Below the pieces are notes generated by a model. The model made no database searches. It was not told the origin of the DNA and saw only the letters and a program-made list of their open reading frames with translations. The translations under genes were made by a program, and so were the position numbers. From Bacteroidia bacterium (GTDB taxonomy: Bacteria; Bacteroidota; Bacteroidia; Bacteroidales; GCA-2748055), in contig SPBY01000068.1 of the NCBI GenBank assembly GCA_004525825.1, positions 1-10,257 of the forward strand: a stretch of 10,257 bases of DNA. Direction: 5' to 3'. Shown here piece after piece: positions 7,470-10,257 of this stretch (the stretch's first letter is position 1; the number at the start of each line of letters is the position of its first letter).

Positions 7470-8396
7470 ATGGATGTAAACGCCTTAACCCTCGTATATG
7501 CCGGATTGATTTTGCTGGCATTCATTCTGTTTTTATCCTCTATCAAAGTGGTTCCACAACGCAGGGCCTATATCGTGGAAAGGCTGGGCAAGTACCGGGC
7601 AACCCTGGTGGCAGGTTTCAATGTAATTATTCCTTTCATCGACAAGGTAAGGTACCGCCACACCCTGAAGGAGCAGGCCATTGACGTGGCTTCCCAGATT
7701 TGTATCACCAGAGATAATATCTCGGTGGAAGTCGACGGGATCCTTTATCTCCAGGTAATTGATGCCAGCAAAGCATCCTACGGGATCGATAATTATCAGT
7801 TTGCCTCCATCCAGATCGCGCAGACCACCATGCGCAGCATCATTGGGAAACTGGAGCTGGACAGAACTTTTGAAGAGAGGGAGACTATCAACAACAGCAT
7901 TGTCTCTGCTGTGGATAAGGCCAGTGACCCATGGGGGGTGAAGGTAACCCGCTACGAGGTGAAAAACATCATTCCTCCCCAGAGCATCAAGGATGCCATG
8001 GAAAAACAGATGCGTGCTGAGAGGGAAAAGCGTGCTGTAATTGCCGAATCGGAAGGAGAAAAGCAGGCCAAGATCAATGTGGCCGAAGGCTCGAAACAAC
8101 AAGCCATCAAGGTATCGGAAGGGGAGATGCAGAAACGGATCAATGAGGCTATGGGCCGCTCTTCTGAAATTGAACAGGTGGCTAAGGCCACAGCCAATGG
8201 AATCAGGGCCATCGCCCTGGCCATCAATGAAAAGGGGGGGAAAGATGCGGTCAATCTCAGAATCGCCGAACAGTACTTGACGGAGTTCGGCAAATTGGCC
8301 AAAGAATCCAATACTTTGATTATGCCATCCAACCTGACCGATATTTCCAGCATTATTGCTACAGCCACCAAGGTATTTGATGCTACCAAGGGGTAG
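7470..8396 (+). CDS. SPFH/band 7 (stomatin/QmcA-like, paraslipin type) protein
   Basis: This 308-residue protein has one N-terminal membrane segment (about 7-25) and a band 7 domain that starts VVPQRRAYIVERLGKY (27-42). The domain continues through NVIIPFIDKVRYRHTLKEQ (51-69), VEVDGILYLQV (87-97) and GKLELDRTFEERETIN (126-141) to KVTRYEVKNIIPP (158-170). After this comes an alanine/glutamate-rich coiled coil (about 178-232; EKRAVIAESEGEKQAKI) and a C-terminal tail with IAEQYLTEF. Members oligomerise into membrane-bound rings or cages and are linked to membrane protein quality control and microdomains. The gene lies 50 bases after the NfeD partner and shares its promoter by all appearances. 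All expected blocks are present, so it looks intact. The exact subfamily is less certain than the fold. Confidence 0.92.
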   Translation: MDVNALTLVYAGLILLAFILFLSSIKVVPQRRAYIVERLGKYRATLVAGFNVIIPFIDKVRYRHTLKEQAIDVASQICITRDNISVEVDGILYLQVIDASKASYGIDNYQFASIQIAQTTMRSIIGKLELDRTFEERETINNSIVSAVDKASDPWGVKVTRYEVKNIIPPQSIKDAMEKQMRAEREKRAVIAESEGEKQAKINVAEGSKQQAIKVSEGEMQKRINEAMGRSSEIEQVAKATANGIRAIALAINEKGGKDAVNLRIAEQYLTEFGKLAKESNTLIMPSNLTDISSIIATATKVFDATKG

Positions 8397-8415
8397 GCTT
8401 GGTTGAATTTTTTTT
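8385..8415 (+). terminator. Candidate weak intrinsic terminator after the SPFH gene
   Basis: ACCAAG (8385-8390) pairs with CTTGGT (8398-8403) around a 7-base loop that contains the TAG stop codon, and a run of eight T (8408-8415) follows four bases later. The stem is only 6 bp, so termination efficiency is doubtful. Confidence 0.4.
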
Positions 8416-8425
8416 CGGTCGGGGC

Positions 8426-8455
8426 TTTATAATTATAATTATAGTTATACATTTG
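8426..8455 (+). promoter_or_regulatory. Promoter of the serine hydrolase gene with embedded operator-like dyad
   Basis: TACATTTG (8448-8455) is a perfect -7 box, and TTTA (8426-8429), 18 bases upstream, is a one-mismatch -33 box. The spacer is filled by the dyad TATAATTATAGTTATA (8434-8449), arms TATAA/TTATA around 6 bases. This dyad matches the two copies before the BlaI-like gene and ends two bases into the -7 box. A second, overlapping 16-bp perfect palindrome, TATAATTATAATTATA, covers 8428-8443. Repression by the BlaI-like protein encoded at 9745 is inferred from the shared site, not shown. Confidence 0.6.
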
Positions 8456-8494
8456 TTTCCTTGAATTGAATACAGAATTTGAGGAGCTTGTGTT

Positions 8495-9697
8495 ATGGGC
8501 AGTCGGTGGGTTAGGTTATTTTCATTTTTATCAATGATGGTGGTACTTTCTGCGGGTACCATTTATATTACACGGGGAACTTTACCCATGCCGGTATTAC
8601 CGGAAGTGGAAGTCCCGGAGCCTGTTTTTGAAGGTAAACCCCTCCCTTCGGAAGACTCATTCAGGGAATTTATCCATTTTTTAAACAGTGAACTGGACAG
8701 CACTCACACAGTGGGTGCGGCCTATACCATTGTGCATAAGGGGGAGGTAGTTTATACCGGCACTTACGGAGAGAGGAACCGGGAAGACCATCAGCAGGTG
8801 GATGAGCATACCCTATTCAGGCTTGCATCGGTTTCTAAAGGATTTGCCGGAGTTCTGGCCAGCCTGCTTGAACAGGATGGAGTTTTTTCTTTGAGTGACA
8901 GGGTGGTGGATCGTTATCCCGGGTTCACCCTGAAGGATTCCCTGAGCACGGCGGACCTGACCATCCGCCACCTTTTGAGTCATACTTCCGGTTTGGTACC
9001 TTATGCATTTGATAACCTGGTGGAAGCGGGGCAAGATCTCTATACCATTATTGACCGCCTGGATGAAGTGGATATCTCGGCCCCTCCGGGAGAGTTGTAT
9101 GGATACCAGAATGTCATGTTCAGCATGATCGATCCCATTGCCAGAAGGACCACGGGTGTTCCCTACCAGGTGCTTCTGCAGGAGAAGATATTCAGGCCAC
9201 TGGGCATGGAGGATGCTTCAGCCGGTCCAGTGGATCTGGAAAAAAATCCCAACATGGCCTATCCCCATGTGAGTTCTGGATCGGGGTATGTTCCCCTGGA
9301 CCCTCGTGAGGGGTATTACAATGTACTGCCGGCCGCTGGTGTAAATGCAAGCATTTCTGATATGGGACAGTGGCTGCTGGGTCTCCTGGGATATAAATCC
9401 CAGTGGATGCCCGACGCAGTGCTGGATTCCATTACTACTCCTTTGATCTACACACCCCTGAAGTGGAGATACACCCGCTACTGGAAGCCTTTTCGTGAAC
9501 GTCACTACAGCCTGGGGTGGAGGATCTATTATTACCAGGGAAGAGAGATTGTCTATCATGGAGGTTATATTAGGGGGTACAGGGCCGAGATTGCCTTTTG
9601 TCCTTCCGAAGATGTGGGTGTGGCCTTACTGATGAATTCTTCAAACAGCCTTGCTTCCCGCTTTGTCCCCACATTTTTCGATCTCTTTCCCGAATAA
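8495..9697 (+). CDS. Membrane-anchored class C beta-lactamase-family serine hydrolase
   Basis: This is a 400-residue member of the beta-lactamase (PF00144) family, which includes class C beta-lactamases, low-molecular-weight PBPs, D-aminopeptidases and esterases. One hydrophobic segment (about 7-26) and no lipobox suggest a signal anchor with the enzyme outside the cytoplasmic membrane. The active-site set is complete: SVSK (Ser112, Lys115) in FRLASVSKGF; YQN (Tyr204-Asn206) in GYQNVMFS; and HGG (355-357) in IVYHGGYIRGYRAEI in place of KTG. The conserved LTIRHLLSHTSGLVPY (155-170) and IFRPLGMEDAS (232-242) blocks are also present. The substrate cannot be deduced, and peptidoglycan stem peptides or beta-lactams are possible. 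GAGGAG (8481-8486), 8 bases before the ATG, supports the start. It shares an operator-like dyad with the BlaI-like gene 47 bases downstream, so it may be its regulatory target. Confidence 0.9.
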   Translation: MGSRWVRLFSFLSMMVVLSAGTIYITRGTLPMPVLPEVEVPEPVFEGKPLPSEDSFREFIHFLNSELDSTHTVGAAYTIVHKGEVVYTGTYGERNREDHQQVDEHTLFRLASVSKGFAGVLASLLEQDGVFSLSDRVVDRYPGFTLKDSLSTADLTIRHLLSHTSGLVPYAFDNLVEAGQDLYTIIDRLDEVDISAPPGELYGYQNVMFSMIDPIARRTTGVPYQVLLQEKIFRPLGMEDASAGPVDLEKNPNMAYPHVSSGSGYVPLDPREGYYNVLPAAGVNASISDMGQWLLGLLGYKSQWMPDAVLDSITTPLIYTPLKWRYTRYWKPFRERHYSLGWRIYYYQGREIVYHGGYIRGYRAEIAFCPSEDVGVALLMNSSNSLASRFVPTFFDLFPE

Positions 9698-9698
9698 T

Positions 9699-9740
9699 TA
9701 TAAAAATAGTTGTATTACTATAAAAATAGTTATATGTTTG
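9699..9740 (+). promoter_or_regulatory. Tandem operator dyads and promoter of the BlaI-like gene
   Basis: Two near-identical 16-bp dyads, TATAAAAATAGTTGTA (9699-9714) and TATAAAAATAGTTATA (9719-9734), differ at one base and start exactly 20 bp apart, about two helical turns. Each has arms TATAA and TTRTA around 6 bases. The second ends two bases into a perfect -7 box TATGTTTG (9733-9740), and TTG (9710-9712) at 20 bases upstream is a possible -33 element. Autoregulation by the encoded BlaI-type repressor is the natural reading, by analogy with bla/mec operators. Transcription would start near 9747, at or within the ATG, so the mRNA may be leaderless. Confidence 0.65.
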
Positions 9741-9744
9741 TTCC

Positions 9745-10128
9745 ATGAACGAACTGACAAAGGCTGAAGTACAGGTAATGCATTATCTCTGGGAACTGGA
9801 AAAGAGCTTCCTGAAGGACATTGTAGAAGCATTCCCGGAACCGAGACCTGCTTATACCACCATTTCAACGGTGATCAGGGTTCTGGTCAAAAAGGGATAC
9901 GTAGGTTTCAATACCTATGGCAAGGTCCATGAATACTTTCCGAAAACCTCCCGGAAAGCCTACTTCCAAAAGCATGTTAAATCGATCATCAACATGCATT
10001 TTGACGGATCGGTGGTCAGCTTTGCATCATTTTTCACCGGTGATGAAGCCCTTGACCTGGGAGAACTGGAGGAGATCAAAATGTTGATAGATCAAAAAAT
10101 AGAAGACCTGAAAGGAGGCAGGCAATGA
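9745..10128 (+). CDS. BlaI/MecI/CopY-family transcriptional repressor
   Basis: This 127-residue protein has the usual length for the family (about 120-128). The N-terminal winged helix covers about 3-70: LTKAEVQVMHYLWE (4-17), the recognition-helix region AYTTISTVIRVLVKKGYV (36-53), and a wing ending KVHEYFPKTSR. The C-terminal helices (about 72-125) form the dimerisation and cleavage-regulated region. In characterised systems the repressor binds dyads upstream of its own operon and a beta-lactamase or PBP gene, and is inactivated after the membrane sensor protease BlaR1/MecR1 is triggered. Three matching dyads (one before the serine hydrolase, two before this gene) fit that model. The start at 9745 gives the conserved LTKAE N-terminus although no Shine-Dalgarno sequence precedes it. 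The stop overlaps the next gene by ATGA. Confidence 0.93.
   Translation: MNELTKAEVQVMHYLWELEKSFLKDIVEAFPEPRPAYTTISTVIRVLVKKGYVGFNTYGKVHEYFPKTSRKAYFQKHVKSIINMHFDGSVVSFASFFTGDEALDLGELEEIKMLIDQKIEDLKGGRQ
10113..10118 (+). promoter_or_regulatory. Strong ribosome binding site AGGAGG for the M56-like gene
   Basis: AGGAGG lies inside the end of the repressor gene, 6 bases before the ATG at 10125. This is unusually strong for this window and shows that the ATG at 10125 is, or recently was, a real start despite the stop at codon 6. Confidence 0.65.
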
Positions 10129-10257
10129 GCATACTGGTATAACTGATCAAGGTGAACCTGGCTGTTGTACTGTCCATGCTCATAGGAAGCGGATTGAAGT
10201 TCCGGCATCTTTTTAGAAGCATGGAGCCCGCCCGGAGGATCATGAAGGGCAAGGTAA
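10125..10257 (+). pseudogene. Start of a BlaR1-like M56 peptidase/sensor gene interrupted by an in-frame TAA
   Basis: From the ATG at 10125, which overlaps the repressor stop as ATGA, the frame reads MSILV, then TAA (10140-10142). It then stays open to the window end as LIKVNLAVVLSMLIGSG and on through KFRHLFRSMEPARRIMKGKV. Bacteroidota M56/BlaR1 sensors that follow BlaI genes commonly begin with a hydrophobic helix of the form LxYLLKVNLAL, so the TAA stands where a tyrosine (TAT/TAC) is expected. A single base change would account for it. The gene could be a pseudogene, a sequencing or assembly error, or start at a downstream GTG (10152) or ATG (10175), neither of which has a good ribosome binding site. 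Only 39 readable codons after the stop are visible, so the family call rests on context and the KVNLAV motif. Confidence 0.5.

Noticed and set aside
7952..8452. A 166-codon frame antisense to the 3' end of the SPFH gene
   Set aside because: It is a shadow of the alanine/glutamate-rich coiled coil, with no start signal or family resemblance.
10140..10142. Possible stop-codon reassignment or recoding at the TAA
   Set aside because: TAA is a genuine terminator for the DUF1573 and serine hydrolase genes in the same window, and no recoding structure is visible. Mutation or sequence error is simpler.
10161..10257. A frameshift in the M56-like gene instead of, or in addition to, the nonsense codon
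   Set aside because: The other two frames meet stops within a few codons (TAG at 10182-10184 and at 10213-10215) and do not read better as an M56 protein. The original frame stays open to the end.

Overview
The window looks like an ordinary chromosomal segment of a Bacteroidota bacterium, probably of the Bacteroidales/Marinilabiliales type. The support is a DUF4369-thioredoxin lipoprotein, a multi-domain DUF1573 protein, a TolB-like protein with a peptidase-MA-like N-terminus, A-rich leaders with mostly weak Shine-Dalgarno sequences, and several matches to the Bacteroidota promoter -7 box TAnnTTTG. Base composition looks uniform, and I see no rRNA, tRNA, CRISPR array, insertion sequence or phage gene. 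No gap between genes exceeds 300 bases.

Left part (1-2451): a large exported TolB-like protein runs off the left edge on the minus strand. It is divergent from an exported protein with three DUF1573-like Ig domains. That gene ends in a 7-nt-period tandem repeat, then a perfect 15-bp hairpin that can terminate transcription from both directions.

Middle part (2452-6840), all minus strand and probably co-transcribed in the order ppk1 - meaB - thioredoxin lipoprotein: polyphosphate kinase, the G-protein chaperone of methylmalonyl-CoA mutase, and a cell-envelope thiol-disulfide protein. The gaps are 48 and 60 bases.

Right of the divergent promoter region at about 6841-6978: a short NfeD-like membrane protein followed by an SPFH/stomatin-like protein, a widespread membrane-organising pair, closed by a weak candidate terminator.

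Right end (8416-10257): the most interesting part. A membrane-anchored class C beta-lactamase-like serine hydrolase is followed by a BlaI/MecI-type repressor and the start of what looks like its BlaR1/M56 partner. Three copies of a 16-bp dyad, TATAA-N6-TTRTA, lie in this region. One is in the hydrolase promoter and two, exactly 20 bp apart, are before the repressor. In both promoters the dyad ends in the first two bases of a perfect TAnnTTTG box. This predicts one small regulon in which the repressor controls the hydrolase and its own operon. The presumed sensor gene overlaps the repressor by ATGA and has a strong ribosome binding site, but carries an in-frame TAA at codon 6. The sensor is therefore either broken, wrongly sequenced, or started further downstream.
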